The notes under the pieces were generated by a model. The model saw only the letters and a program-made list of their open reading frames with translations. It did no database searches and was not told the origin of the DNA. A DNA stretch of 64,000 bases, from positions 682,001 to 746,000 of the forward strand of contig JBBPFI010000016.1 in assembly GCA_037974965.1 (NCBI GenBank). Reading direction: 5' to 3'. The DNA comes from Dacryopinax spathularia. Lineage: Eukaryota; Basidiomycota; Dacrymycetes; Dacrymycetales; Dacrymycetaceae. A program made the translations under genes and the position numbers. Numbering within the stretch: the first letter of the stretch is position 1; every line of letters starts with the position of its first letter. This document shows, piece by piece, positions 22,304 through 33,209 of this stretch.

Positions 22304-23842
22304 TCAGAGGGATATGCATACATAGTAACCTTTTTCAGGTACGCGGCCGAGTTTCAGAGAAACCTTGCTCCGCAGGGCGTCGCGGGTCGAGGGATCCATG
22401 GCCGGATGGGTCGCAACAGCAAAATGGTGCAGTGAAGCTCCTATTGCCTTTCTACGATCTAGAAATGAAGGGAGCTGGTCCGTGAATGCCTTCAGCCCAG
22501 ATGAGTCGCGGGCGCAATAAACGAAGGTTGCTTCTGAGAGCAGCGGACATAGGGGGTTCCCCGTTTCGTCCGTCTCGCCTAGTGCTTCGATAACAGCTGC
22601 CAGATATTCGCTCACTACGCTGTCCGTATGGCCTGTACGGGTCTCGCACAGATAGATTCTTTGCAGGGCTGGAAGATGGCGGAACAGGAAAGCGATAGTT
22701 TGCGGGTTGATGTTGTATGCTTGGTAGAAGCAGTCGTGCAGGCATACTTCTCGCAGACTGGGATAGGGAGGCGGAAGCCATTTGGTGACGAACGAGACGT
22801 CGGACGGGCTGGAAAACGATACCGTCTCCAGGTTCCGTAGAAGGGGACCACCCACGAGGGGACAGTCCGGGGAGTCAACGCGAGACCGATGCGGATACTG
22901 GGTACGCGCAATGTCGAGATGACGCAAGCTCGGAAGCATCGAAATGAACTTGCGCAGCGTCTCGCCGCTGGCATCGCTTCCTGACCACCCATTCGAATCA
23001 TCGAAAGACCACTGTAGGCGCACTGTTTTGACGGTGGGTAGGGCAGCGGACAGGACCGGTATGCTCAATGAGGTGATGTCCAAGGTGGCAATCTCCTCGA
23101 AGAGAGGCATAGCGCCGTACACCCCTTGGCCTCGACTTTCAGCGCCATACGCACCATCGATGCATCGAGTGTTCCTGGTCCAACCAAGTTGCCGGACTTG
23201 AGGAAACGAAGCCTTCATGCCCCTGCCAAAATTGTACAGTCCGTGGCGGCACATCTGAAGTTTCAGGACGCCCAATCGAGATGTCTGCTGTGTCATCAGG
23301 GCTATGGCACGCTTCATCGCAACACTCAGCGTGCGTGTCCACTTGCACGGAAGGCGAAGAATGATGCCGAATCGACAGGTGAGCTGTGGTATCATGTGTG
23401 CGATGAAGTCGAGAGAATGTTCGGATTCAACAACGAAGCCCCACCACAAGGCGCTCGTGTCGAAGCTGACATTTCGCCAACGACGACATACTCGTGAGTA
23501 TATGAGTTGAGGAGCAGGAGGTCGTTTCTCCTCCTTAGGGCTGTTCGTTGGGGTGCTCGTAACGATCTCTTCAGAGCAACCTGCTTCGAAGATTGTCCTG
23601 AGGACGTCGTCTGGTAGACGGGCAGCCGGCACCTCCCGAATCCGCAGAGCGAAGCACTGATCCTCTGCGATTTTCACCAGGGTCTGTAGTCGCTCGATAT
23701 GCTTCTTCGCTTCTTGGATAGCAAGGACAAGTTCGGCCTGCTGACTCGATGAAGAGGCTTGCAATAGTCCAATAGAATCTCCGTCCCGACCCGGCTTGGC
23801 CGGCGGCGGCTCAGCAATCCCCTTCTTGCTTCCTCTTGGCAT
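22304..23842 (-). CDS. F-box domain protein with LRR-like region
   Basis: Intronless, 512 residues. A basic, low-complexity start (MPRGSKKG) is followed by a helical, coiled-coil-like segment (residues about 33-62), then the F-box ARLPDDVLRTIFEAG (about residue 75) and VCRRWRNVSF. The C-terminal two thirds are leucine-rich with repeated hydrophobic strands such as LPTVKTVRLQWSF and LPSLRHLDIA, like the LRR part of F-box proteins. It is expected to bridge Skp1 and a substrate in an SCF ubiquitin ligase. It belongs to the intronless group with 27141, 29417 and 52216. An ACGCGT element lies about 135 bp upstream. Confidence 0.87.
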   Translation of the reverse strand: MPRGSKKGIAEPPPAKPGRDGDSIGLLQASSSSQQAELVLAIQEAKKHIERLQTLVKIAEDQCFALRIREVPAARLPDDVLRTIFEAGCSEEIVTSTPTNSPKEEKRPPAPQLIYSRVCRRWRNVSFDTSALWWGFVVESEHSLDFIAHMIPQLTCRFGIILRLPCKWTRTLSVAMKRAIALMTQQTSRLGVLKLQMCRHGLYNFGRGMKASFPQVRQLGWTRNTRCIDGAYGAESRGQGVYGAMPLFEEIATLDITSLSIPVLSAALPTVKTVRLQWSFDDSNGWSGSDASGETLRKFISMLPSLRHLDIARTQYPHRSRVDSPDCPLVGGPLLRNLETVSFSSPSDVSFVTKWLPPPYPSLREVCLHDCFYQAYNINPQTIAFLFRHLPALQRIYLCETRTGHTDSVVSEYLAAVIEALGETDETGNPLCPLLSEATFVYCARDSSGLKAFTDQLPSFLDRRKAIGASLHHFAVATHPAMDPSTRDALRSKVSLKLGRVPEKGYYVCISL

Positions 23843-23962
23843 TCCTTGTAGATGAGAATGGGGTAGTTAAGCGAGCAGGACGATTATCGAGATCAGTATG
23901 CCCTCTAGAATCGTGCCAGGAGGGAAGAGCAAAGTGCTACGAGGAGTCAGACGCGCTCTTGT

Positions 23963-23987
23963 TGACACGCGACGCGACGCGTCCTGC
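23963..23987. promoter_or_regulatory. MCB-like (ACGCGT) element cluster upstream of the F-box gene at 23842
   Basis: Overlapping GACGCG units end in a full ACGCGT at 23977-23982, about 135 bp upstream of the start codon on the minus strand. ACGCGT is the core bound by the fungal MBF complex at G1/S genes. Function here is inference from motif and position. Confidence 0.35.
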
Positions 23988-24694
23988 CTGAGTAACGCGA
24001 GTCTTCCCCTTAGTTACCAGCACAGTCATTCAAGTTTGACTCCTCACCAGTTTTGCTCGCAGTTATCAGCAGAAGTGAAAGGGGGAGAGTAAACGGTGGG
24101 GCGATGAATGGATCTCTCTTTAACTAGCAAATCGCAGTAACCTTTGCAACGCCAAAAGTGGTCAGGGTGAGGACGTCTCGGAGCCGAACGAGGCAGTGCG
24201 GGAGGCGGTTCTCCGCCCTTCCCGGGATGACATGGTACGTTATTGTGTAGGGGTAATCCCACGGTGTACTACGTCTTCCCCAATACCCACTATCATCTAA
24301 CTTGCTATTTGGAGACCTTTAATATCAGGGCACAGCTGCTGGCGATTGACGGAAATCATCCTGCCGACGGGCGCTCGGTTTGCCCGAGGTCCCTCACTGC
24401 CGCGCTGGCCACGACGTCTGGCGGCAGACGTCTCATTGGTGCATTACCCCCTCTCACGCTCCACATCATCGATGCCCGTCAGAGGACCTTCCTGCGCCAA
24501 CAGCATCGCCACGACAGAGCGTGCAAGACGACGAACGTTTAAGTTCCAGCAGCATACATGTCGAAACCGTCCCGGAGGACACACCTCAGGTTGCAATCCT
24601 CTGGCTGAACTCCCCCGCTATGAGATCTTCTCAACATCGACTGGCTTCAGTTTATCGACAGCGGAACGTCTCGCATGCTTGCATTTGATATAGT
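23988..24694. other. Intergenic region with divergent promoters
   Basis: Lies between a minus-strand F-box gene and a plus-strand membrane-protein gene, so it should carry both promoters. No gene or repeat is recognisable. Confidence 0.45.
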
Positions 24695-25175
24695 ATGGGT
24701 GTGCCAACGATAGACGATCTCTTTCTGCTCGTCCTCCTCCTAATTCGTACGCCTTGCTACTGGATCTTCTTCTACTGGACGTTCACTGACCTGGATATGA
24801 ACAGCAATCTGTTTCATCATTTTTGTCTTCCTGTCCCGCCGACGACACGCGATCCGTCAAAGCCAGAAGGAAAGAGATGTACACGCCTATATGCTGCGGA
24901 GGATTGAAGAGGCAAATTCTGCCCCTTCTCCCCACCACGCTTCAGACGGACGTCCACCTGTGGACGGCGATAGACGACAAGGTGTAGCGGTGAACCGAGC
25001 CGGCACAGGAGTGACCAGGGCAGTCGAGGAGGGGCAGGAGCAGCCGCCGACCTATCAAGCTGCGAGGCAGGATGCGAACCTCCCTGCGGCCCCTGAGGCA
25101 GGGTATCCACCTCTCGAACCACCACCGCCAGCTGTGATTAGGGGAAGCGCGCCTTCTCCACCCGCATACGAGTAG
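24695..25175 (+). CDS. Small single-pass membrane protein with PY motifs (family member 3)
   Basis: Exons 24695-24746 and 24805-25175 encode 140 residues. The N-terminus is very short (MGVPTIDD). The phase-1 intron splits the hydrophobic helix (DLFLLVLLLI / PICFIIFVFL), followed by RRRH. A charged helical stretch with KERDVHAYMLRRIEE follows. The tail holds PPTYQAARQD and ends in SPPAYE, matching both PY positions of the other members. Intron position and phase agree with relatives, which supports the model over the unspliced 70-codon frame. Likely membrane-bound with the tail in the cytosol; a ubiquitin-ligase adaptor role is inferred. Confidence 0.7.
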
Positions 25176-25671
25176 CAGGAGAAAGACCAGTGGCCGCGTT
25201 GATGGAGGCAAGAAGGGATGGACAGGCCGCGAAACTCGCCCGCATGGGAGGGAACGGCAACGACATGCATTCTGACTGGAACAGCTGGAAGTGTTCACAC
25301 TCATATCCTCCAGCTCTGAAGTCTCGTTAGCAGAGTGGTAGCTTGCTTTAGAGCTTCAGGATTAATATCTGTAATAATCGGTTTGCTAATTGCTTTGTCC
25401 ACGAGGTCAGACAGCCGAGTGACTGCGCTGCTCCCCGTACGCGGATACGGAGGCGTTGGTCTGTGAGTAAAAGAGGTCTTATTCTTATCGTCGAACTGTG
25501 TGCTTTTAAACGATCTGTATTAAGGCTCGTTTCTCACCAATGATAGTGGCGGGACTCGTGAGATCGCACCTTTGGGGGATTCGTTATTTTCTCATTCGTC
25601 TTTCGTGGCTTGCCAGGGGCCCGTTCAGTCTGTGGGATGACGGTTGAGTCGCAGCCTAACAGGAGGGTAAT
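25176..25671. other. Intergenic region
   Basis: About 0.5 kb between two convergent genes. Nothing recognisable; presumably both 3' untranslated regions. Confidence 0.5.
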
Positions 25672-27141
25672 TCATGTCTCACAATACCAGCTGCTTTTAT
25701 AGGACTTGTCATTGATCCGAACGCGCCCTTGCAGGGCTTCAAGCAGACGACACCCATCCAAAGGTTCCACCCGCAATTGCTGAAGCGGGCAGCCTCTGTC
25801 GATCCGCTCGACAACCAAGGCGATGAGCTGGGAAGCGAAGGCAGAAGCGAATTTTCCCTCGTATGTATTCGGCGAGCGTTCCTGGGCTTGAACCACAAGA
25901 GTGGCTAGGCGTGGAACAGGAACGTCGCCTTGAAGGTCGACGATCGAGAGATGCTCAAGTACTTGGTAAGCCACGGTGGTCAGTCCCTTGTCGGTCAAGA
26001 TACCACTGTGCAAATGGAGTACGGTGAGCGCGGGCTGACGACATGCGAACTGTACAACTTCACGGCGACGGTTCGCCACCATTCCTTCAAGGGAGAGGGA
26101 GAGATCAGTGAGTCGAGGAAAGATAGCCGCAAAGAATGATGGTGGGATGGAGCTTAGATCAGCTGAACGCAATCGTACACGCTCGAGACGATCTAGGACT
26201 GGCGGTTGTGTCATTTGCACGGATGCTTTCGATACGAAAAGGGTGTCGCCGTACACCCAACGTAGATCAAGATCAAGTTCTCGGAGGTTGGGAAAGCGTG
26301 ATAGGAACGAAGAAATATTCTCGATGGTGGCTCCGTGCACGTCCGTGAGCCGGAGACAGTTCAATTGCGGGAGGAGAGGGACGTCGCCTAATCGGCATGT
26401 GTAGAGCGTCAAAGTCTGAAGCTCAGAGAAATTTGTCAACTCGAGTTCAGGGTTTTCTGTTGAATAGGCCATCTAAGAATCCCATGAGCATCGGTAGAGA
26501 ATTGGATGGGTCTCGCAGGAAAGATCGAGGATATTTGATATGACCACCGGGTTTCGGAGACTGGCGAAGAAATTCAGGATGCCATGGCCGCACATGCCCA
26601 AGTACAGGTAACGAAGGCGACCCGCATGTCGGTCCAGGGAGGACGCCAGCTGTTTGAGAAGGCCACCGCTCGTACGGGTGGCAGAGCACACGAAAGTAAC
26701 GGCGACACCATATCTACACGACAAGTGCTCGATCATGTGCTCCGCGAAATTGAGAGAGGTGCGATTAGAGACTGCGAGATAAGACCAGAGCGCAGAAGTG
26801 TGGAAGACGACGTCTCGCCATCGACCACAAACATGCGCACACATGAGCTGGAAAGGTGCGTCGTGCCCACGCCTAGCCTGCCAGGATTCCCACTTGAATC
26901 TGCGAGCCGGGGCTTGTTGGCTGTCTGCGCTCCATTTGAAGATCATGGCAAGAATATCGTCCGAGAGGCGACTGATCGGCGACGCGTGCGAGGGGACCAT
27001 ACTCGTCATATCGTCCTGATTACATGCGTCAAGTCTTCGGGTTACGGCAACATCATCGTTCGGTCCCGTTGCAGACTCGAGGTTGGCAGCCGCAGGAGAG
27101 ACATTAAGCGCAGAGACCTCCTTATCAGAACCAGGACCCAT
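25672..27141 (-). pseudogene. F-box/LRR-like gene interrupted by one in-frame stop
   Basis: One frame of 490 codons on the minus strand runs from 27141 to 25672 and aligns along its whole length with the intact genes at 29417 and 52216 (F-box ISRLSDDILAMIFKW at about residue 56, then HVCGRWRDVVFHTSALW, LSCRYGVAVTFVC and GILNFFASLRNP). It is broken by a single TAG at 26473-26475, directly followed by an ATG, so the second half is itself a 266-codon open frame. Residues just before the stop align with the intact relatives, so I do not think an intron removes it. It may be a young pseudogene, an assembly error, or a split gene. If whole it would be an SCF substrate adaptor. Confidence 0.7.
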
Positions 27142-27923
27142 TGTTGGAGGTCTTTTGCGCCAGAAGGTGGATCGAAGACAGAGCAGGAAGGCGCAGCAGG
27201 AGGAGAGCTTTTCGACCAGAATGAATGCGGAAGATGGTGGTTGGGTTCAGGCTGCGACGCGTCAAATATATGCGCGTCAAAATATATGCGCGTCAAAGGA
27301 AGCAAAGGCTCGGCGACGCGTCGGTTGCGATTTTCCGTCTTTTTGCAGATAGTCTCACCGCTAGTACCTAGCTGGTCTCATCCAATCTACTTCTGTGAGG
27401 CGACGCGACCGCAGCGTCGGCGGTGGTTGTGCTTCTCTCCTGTTCCCCCTCTCAGAGGCTTATTCTTAGGTGGTCTCGCGAACCGAATCCCGTGACTTTC
27501 GGCGTCCTTACGGATTCTAAATCGATCTTGCATGGCACGCAAGCTGTAGTGCTGGAAGCGGTCCATCGCCAAGATCGGCACAACGGATTATGATTCATCA
27601 CACTGCCGGCGCTTAGTTACCAGCCTGACAGTGGTTTCATGGTTGCGGGGCGCGCGATGATGCATGATGCATCACACCACAGCTGGCTCAATAGGAAGCA
27701 GCTACGGTGGCCGCCGTCGCTCCCCCCAACGGGATATGATGCAGTTGTCTTCAATGCCTGGCCCCCTTTGACCTCTTTTATTGTACGAACGATCGGACTA
27801 GCTGATTTGAAGTTCGGTGCGGGAGAGAGGGAGATATGGCCTCTGGACGGCATAATATCAGGTTAACAGTTTTGGTTTTCGACTTTTCAAGATATAGTGA
27901 CGGCTCCACTCACCCACTCAGTA
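27142..27923. other. Intergenic region between two F-box genes
   Basis: About 0.8 kb. It holds a cluster of ACGCGT-like elements near the upstream gene start (see next entry) and no coding frame with support. Confidence 0.5.
27257..27321. promoter_or_regulatory. MCB-like element cluster with a 16-bp tandem repeat
   Basis: Two ACGCGT cores, 27257-27262 and 27316-27321, flank two tandem copies of ATATATGCGCGTCAAA. The cluster lies about 115-180 bp upstream of the start of the F-box gene at 27141. It resembles MBF-type G1/S control elements; not proven. Confidence 0.4.
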
Positions 27924-29417
27924 TTACCATAGTTCAATATCTGGCTTGCAGATGACGTTCACTCTCGCTTTTGCTTCCTCAAGGAAGGACGCAGAAGGCG
28001 GAGGTGCAACGATTAGCTGCTGGAGCGGATAGGTCTGGTAATCGCGCCATTCAATAAGAGTAAGCAGCCGATCCTCGTACGCCGGCGCAAATATGCGCGG
28101 GTTATAAATTCGATCCTCCATGTAGCATGAAGCGGAAATCGCAAGGCTTCTCAGGCGGGGAAGGGCGACCTCGTCGGAGGGCTCGGTAGCGGAGAGACGC
28201 TTAATGATGGTGTAAGGAAAGGTGGAATAGTCGTCCTCGTACCCGGAATGCTCGTCGCCGAACAGAAAGAGCTCTGTGAGTGAGGCTTGGCGGAGAGTGA
28301 AGTCGGCCACTACTGGTACTGGAACGGAGCAGCCCCAGCTGATATCAAGCCAAAGTGACGATAGGAGAGGAAAGGTCGCGGCGAACAGCGCTGCAGGCAA
28401 GGTGCCATCGTGCGAGCCGACCAACTTGAGCACCCGCAATCGACTAAGCATTGGAGGGGTGCCGATGAATGGTGCTGGCTCTGGGTCGGGAGAACCACCG
28501 CAGGTAAAGTTAAGAAGGAATAGCTCCTCGAGATTGGGTGCACTCGATAAGAACGCATTGGCATCCTCCACCCGTGCAACGTATACCCAAGCCAGCTTCA
28601 TAATGCGTAGATACGGGTTGATTGGGCAGTTCGACGGTAAAGAACACAAGTTCAGTTCCAGATGGGTAAGCCCAACGAACTTGGCCAGCCCGACTTCCGG
28701 GCGCGTCGTCGGAGAGGTTTCAGTGGTGTTGCAGGCAGGACAGCGTCTTCTCAGGCTGTCGTGGAAGGGCTCGCAGCTGAACTCGAAGTTATCGGAGACG
28801 CGAAAGGTTGCCGGCAAAGCATTGAAGAAGCCCCTGGTGCCATCGGGGCACGTGCGCAAGTCCAGGAACTTGAGACGGTGTCCGTGGGCGACAAGAGAGG
28901 GAACCAAGTCGCTGAGAAGACGAGCGTTGAAGGGGGATACATCCGGGCAGCCAAAGTCGACGATCAAGCCATACCGGCACGAGAGACGTCCGATCAGCGA
29001 TTTGGCGAGATTGAGTGAGTCGGGATCGGCGACGTCGAGCCTGGACCAGAAAGACGTTGTTTGGAAGACGACGTCGCGCCATTTTGTGCAGACGTGTGCG
29101 GCTCTCAGCTGGAAGATGGACTGGGGTACGCGGCCTGCCGGTAGCAGAGACTGTCGTCTGATCGTTCTTGGTGGGCCCTGCACTTCGTCCGCCAGAAGCT
29201 CAAAGATCATCGTCAACACGTCTGCCGGAAGTAGGCTGATAGGCGAGCGTCGCTTGGTAGCAGCCTGAGAGCGGCTTGTATCGGTCTCGTCGTGTTCTTC
29301 CTGCTCGGCGTCCGGAGCAGTCTTCGTCTTCTTGCGTCGACTGCTGGACTTGCCGAGGGAATGCAACGTGTCGGGCTTGATTTTGCGTACACGCAGATTA
29401 TAGGAGCTTTCCGCCAT
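27924..29417 (-). CDS. F-box domain protein with LRR-like region
   Basis: Intronless, 497 residues. A basic N-terminus with KSSSRRKKTK, perhaps a nuclear localisation signal, and an acidic stretch lead to the F-box SLLPADVLTMIFELLADE (about residue 61), then HVCTKWRDVVFQTTSFW. Leucine-rich segments follow (LTHLELNLCSLPS, LRIMKLAWV, LSSLWLDISW). A CPACNT pair of cysteines sits at about residue 223. It is a full-length relative of the interrupted gene next to it and of the gene at 52216; the two neighbours probably arose by tandem duplication. Expected role: substrate receptor of an SCF ubiquitin ligase. Confidence 0.87.
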   Translation of the reverse strand: MAESSYNLRVRKIKPDTLHSLGKSSSRRKKTKTAPDAEQEEHDETDTSRSQAATKRRSPISLLPADVLTMIFELLADEVQGPPRTIRRQSLLPAGRVPQSIFQLRAAHVCTKWRDVVFQTTSFWSRLDVADPDSLNLAKSLIGRLSCRYGLIVDFGCPDVSPFNARLLSDLVPSLVAHGHRLKFLDLRTCPDGTRGFFNALPATFRVSDNFEFSCEPFHDSLRRRCPACNTTETSPTTRPEVGLAKFVGLTHLELNLCSLPSNCPINPYLRIMKLAWVYVARVEDANAFLSSAPNLEELFLLNFTCGGSPDPEPAPFIGTPPMLSRLRVLKLVGSHDGTLPAALFAATFPLLSSLWLDISWGCSVPVPVVADFTLRQASLTELFLFGDEHSGYEDDYSTFPYTIIKRLSATEPSDEVALPRLRSLAISASCYMEDRIYNPRIFAPAYEDRLLTLIEWRDYQTYPLQQLIVAPPPSASFLEEAKARVNVICKPDIELW

Positions 29418-29856
29418 GCTCTTACCGGTGGAGTGAGAGGGACGAGTACGCCGAAGATCAACGTGGGAACCGAGTCCGTCACAAACGCGCGCTAAGAGTA
29501 ACTAACGGATGACTGGAATCCTTCCAAAGACTGGACACAGTCACGATCACGTGAAAGGAAGCACAATATTCCCATGTTCACCCATTCACACCCATCACTT
29601 TTGGTGGATCGATGTTAACCTCTCACCTTTCGGTCTTTGTGGTCTGCAGAGTCTACTCGCCAACTCTTCTTCTTCTATAGTCATGGTTTAAACCACTCTC
29701 GGACCACAGGGCCAATGCAGTCATAAGCATCACGCATCTCCGTCCCGGCTCTCAGCCCTCGGACAACATACTGTATCCACGTCCGCAGGAAAACCGATTA
29801 TATCCCATACTTCGTAATGAGTAGACTACGACCAACCACCGCCCATTGAAGTTCCT
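29418..29856. other. Intergenic region
   Basis: Between the F-box gene start and the end of the next minus-strand gene. No recognisable feature. Confidence 0.5.
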
Positions 29857-31796
29857 CTACTTCCTACCTACCAACCAGCCAAACAGCCCTCCACCCGATT
29901 TCTTCTCCTCTGCCTTGGGCTGAGGTGTTTCTGGTGCCTGGGCCTCGACCTGCTGCTCTGGGGTGGCGGCTGGTTGTGCTTCTTCTGCCGGTTGAGATGC
30001 TTGGGAGGGTACGGTTTCTGAAGTGGTGGACGTGGCTGCTGCGGGTTCTGATGTGGTGGGTGCGGCTTCTACGGTTTCTGTGGACTCCGCTGCCGTCGTT
30101 GTGGAAGACTCGGTCGACTCCGCAGCTCCCACTGTGCTTGCCTGATCTCATGTCAGTATTGAAGCGGAGAACGATCGCAGCGCATACGCTCACCTCCTGG
30201 CCTTCAGCCGTCATCCCCGCCCCCGTCCCCGGCCCCGTCCCCGCCTCCAGCTCCTTCTCCCTAGCCAGCCGAATCTTCTCCTGCAGCTCCCTCCTCCTCT
30301 CCTCCAACCTCCTCCTCTCAATCTCGACCCTCTCCCTCTCCTCCCTCTCCCTCCTCTCCCGTTCCTCTTTCTCCCTCGCCATCTCCGCCTCTTTCTCCGC
30401 CGCGATCTTAGCCAGTCTCGCCGCTAGCGCCTGCTTGCCGCGCGCTGAAAGACGTTTCTCCGGAGGGATGAAAGCACCGAGTTGGGCCGGACGAGCCTTG
30501 GGACGTTTGTCCGGGTTCTTCTTGGGCGACGTGGCCTCCTCGCTCTTCTGCACCAGCGCCTCAAACGTCCCCGGCATCGGCTCCGTCTCCCCCATCCCCC
30601 ACGCCCCTCCGGCTTCCCCAACCCCAGCGCCAGCCCCGACGGCAGGAAGCGGAGGAAGAGTCCCATCACCGTCCTCCCTCTTCCTGCCAAACCCGAAACT
30701 GACGTCAAACCCCAGTCGTTCAGCTTCGAGCATATACTTCTCTTTCGCCAGTCCCATTTCCCTCGTCTGGACGGGAGCGAACCCTTGCCATGCGTCGAAC
30801 CCCCTGAACAGATCCAGAGTCTGAAATCGGGAACGGGCACGATCAGGCCTATGCCCGGAAGAGCGCGACTGAGGTTGTATCCTGAACTGCCTCGAGCGAG
30901 CTAACAGTTCCGTCGGGTTCCGCTCGAGCCGGAGAGCAGTAGGCTGGGTCGTATCCAGCAGAGGTGCCGAGCCGGGCGGGTTGTTCTCCGGATGAAGGAA
31001 CGAGATCGCTGGGTCGAGGCGGAGGAGACCTTGGAGGGAGGAGAGTCCGACACCGCCCATCGGGTGCGGGATGTGGGGGGGAGGGAGGCAGCATTCCACT
31101 TGCGCGATGGGGTCCATGAGCTCGAGCGATGCGGGGGAGACGAACTCGACCCAGAAGAAAGGGGCGTACGCGCCGTTATCTTGGTCCTACAAATTATCAC
31201 AAAAATATCATCAGTCTTCCTGCTCCCTACCGGCATGCTACCGGCTGCCAGCGGCGCATGCACGAGAGAAGTGCACGCACCCGAGTAAAGATTATCTCTG
31301 CTATAGGACCGAACTGCTCCTCGATAGCCCGAACCATAGCCATCGCATGCGGCAACCCCGGAATCCCCGCCTTAGTCCTGACAAAAGCACTCCGATCAGC
31401 CTTGACCCGTTTCTTCAGTGCCTGGGGGATAATCTGTCTCTCGTCGCCCTGTACGTCCTGGTCGGAGAAGGCCGTCCCGTTCGTACTCGGTGCGTCGGGT
31501 TCGTCTTCTGCCGGAACCGGGGAGGCTGAGACGGGTGAGGCGAAGAGGCTTGTTCTACCACCTGGTTGGGGCCGATTGGCAGCGTATTGGTTTCCGTCTT
31601 GTGGAGGGAGGTGGGGCAGGCCGCCGGGGAATGCAGATGAGAATGGGGAAGAGGGGAGCAGCTCGTCGTCGTTGGATGGTGCCTGCTCTGGCGGGACGGA
31701 GGATTCTGTCGGAGGGGTGGCGAATGATCTTCGGAGTTGGAGTGAGCGACCTGAGCGACTCCATAATGGAGCTGCTCGTAGTCGGACTCTGTACAT
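29857..31796 (-). CDS. Probable mitochondrial protein with degenerate RRM-like segment
   Basis: Exons 31281-31796, 30194-31186 and 29857-30141 encode 597 residues. The ATG at 31796 starts an arginine-rich, acid-free leader ending RRSFATPP, a typical mitochondrial presequence; upstream in-frame codons are ignored for that reason. Residues about 145-195 (GLPHAMAMVRAIEEQFGPIAEIIFT then YAPFFWVEFVSP) have the helix-strand pattern of an RNA-recognition-motif-like fold. Further on come KRPKARP and IPPEKRLSARGKQALAARLAK, a long E/R/K helix (about 430-485), and a low-complexity Ala/Glu/Thr/Ser tail ending GGGLFGWLVGRK. I do not recognise the family. A role in mitochondrial RNA metabolism is only a guess from the fold pattern and targeting signal. 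Confidence 0.7.
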
Positions 31797-32119
31797 CGCC
31801 GTGGTGAGAGCGCAAAGGAATGGGAGGACGACCGAATTTAGCAGTCGCGGTGTGTGAGAGTGAAGGGACGCGAAGAAGGGACGAAAAACTACACCGCCAC
31901 TCGGAGAAGTGCGCCTACTCGGAACCGAGTCAACGGACTGGTCGATCACAAAGTCATGTCGGAAATGGGTCAAGGGATTACGGGAGCACGCATATATACA
32001 CCCCAGAGGGGTCGTCCAAGCATTACAACACCACTAAAAGTAGAAAGTATACACGAGCACCACAACCCATCACGGCTCAGCCGCCTTTTTCCATACCCTC
32101 CTGCACGTGTACAGGCCCT
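31797..32119. other. Intergenic region
   Basis: Promoter side of the mitochondrial-type gene and 3' side of the next minus-strand gene. A short GCATATATACACC stretch at about 31988-32000 is AT-rich; nothing else is recognisable. Confidence 0.4.
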
Positions 32120-33209
32120 TCAAGGCCGGCCACCGCGCTTCCACCTCCCACCCCCTGCTCCTCCACCGCGTCTTCCACCGGAGAAGGCGTCCCCAGAAAC
32201 GACCAGCGCGCCAGGCGCGTCGAGCAGCGCGTCGGAACGTAGTTTCCTATCCCGTCATCAGCACACGCACAGCTCGCAGGAACGGAAAGAGACGTACGAC
32301 CCCCCATCCCCATCATCCAACAGATCCCTCTTCACACCTCCCCCGACACCACCACTCACGCGACTCAGCAGATCCCCTCCTCCTCTCCCACCAGCAGAGG
32401 CAGAAGGAGGAGAGACGACATACACCTTGATAGTCAACCCGTCCGCTACTTGTCCGTCGAATTTCCTCACGGCTTCTTCCGCGTCGGCGGGGGTTTTATA
32501 GTTTAGCTCGACCGAGACGGTTGGTTTGGACTTGACGAGTTTGGAAGAGATGATAGGGCCGGCATCTTTGAATATCGCCTGTCACACGTCCTCGCATGAG
32601 CTGTCTGCCCAGCAGCGAAAAGACGGGAAGGGAAGGCAGGTGGAAGGGAAGTAGAGAGACGAACCTCGACATCAGCAGCCGTCGTCCCCTCCATCAGATT
32701 CTCGACCCTCACCACCTTCCCACCCGTCTTCTCGCCCGCACCCCTCACACTTAACCCCTTATCAAGCAACCCCCTCACACCCGAAAAGTCCACCCTGCCC
32801 CTACTCCCGCCTGATTTCTCCTCCCGCTCGGCTTCCCTCCCAACAGAGCCGGAGCCGGAGTTGGAGAGACGCGAGCCCAGCTGACCGCCCGTCGAAGAAC
32901 CATACAGGTCGTGTCCCCACCTGCCCTCAGAGTCTCCTTTCCTATACGGCAGCATCTCCCGCTTCTACCGCACCAAACCGCATCAGCCTCCCCTCCCTCT
33001 ATCTACCGAACGAATGCAAAGAACGAAAGACGTACAGCATACGGTTGCCCCCCCGTCCTCGCTTTCCTCGCCCCGGACCTATCGGTCCTTCGCGCTCCGC
33101 CTGCGCCTTCACTCCGCCGATTGGTGGAGGACTTGGAAGCGGCGATCCGTTCGTCCAACGACATATCGAGTGCCGAGAGCGCGTTAGTAGGGGTCTCCAC
33201 GTCCGCCAT
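32120..33209 (-). CDS. mRNA export factor, ALYREF/Yra1/Mlo3 type
   Basis: Exons 33036-33209, 32665-32964, 32298-32578 and 32120-32246 encode 293 residues. The N-terminus has LDMSLDERIAASK, the short motif by which REF proteins bind the helicase UAP56/Sub2. A basic linker precedes one RRM assembled across the second intron: KVVRVENLMEGTTAADVE joins AIFKDAGPI, then VSVELNY and AVRKFDGQVADGLTIKVYVV. The tail is RGG-rich (SGGRRGGGAGGGRWKRGGRP) after LLDAPGALV. In this family the protein couples transcription and splicing to nuclear mRNA export as part of TREX. The last exon frame was chosen because only it gives the RGG tail typical of the family. Confidence 0.88.

Noticed and set aside
26388-26472. 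Possible intron removing the stop in the F-box gene at 27141
   Set aside because: A GTGGTC...TTAG path exists, but it would delete residues that align with intact paralogues, so the stop is taken as real.
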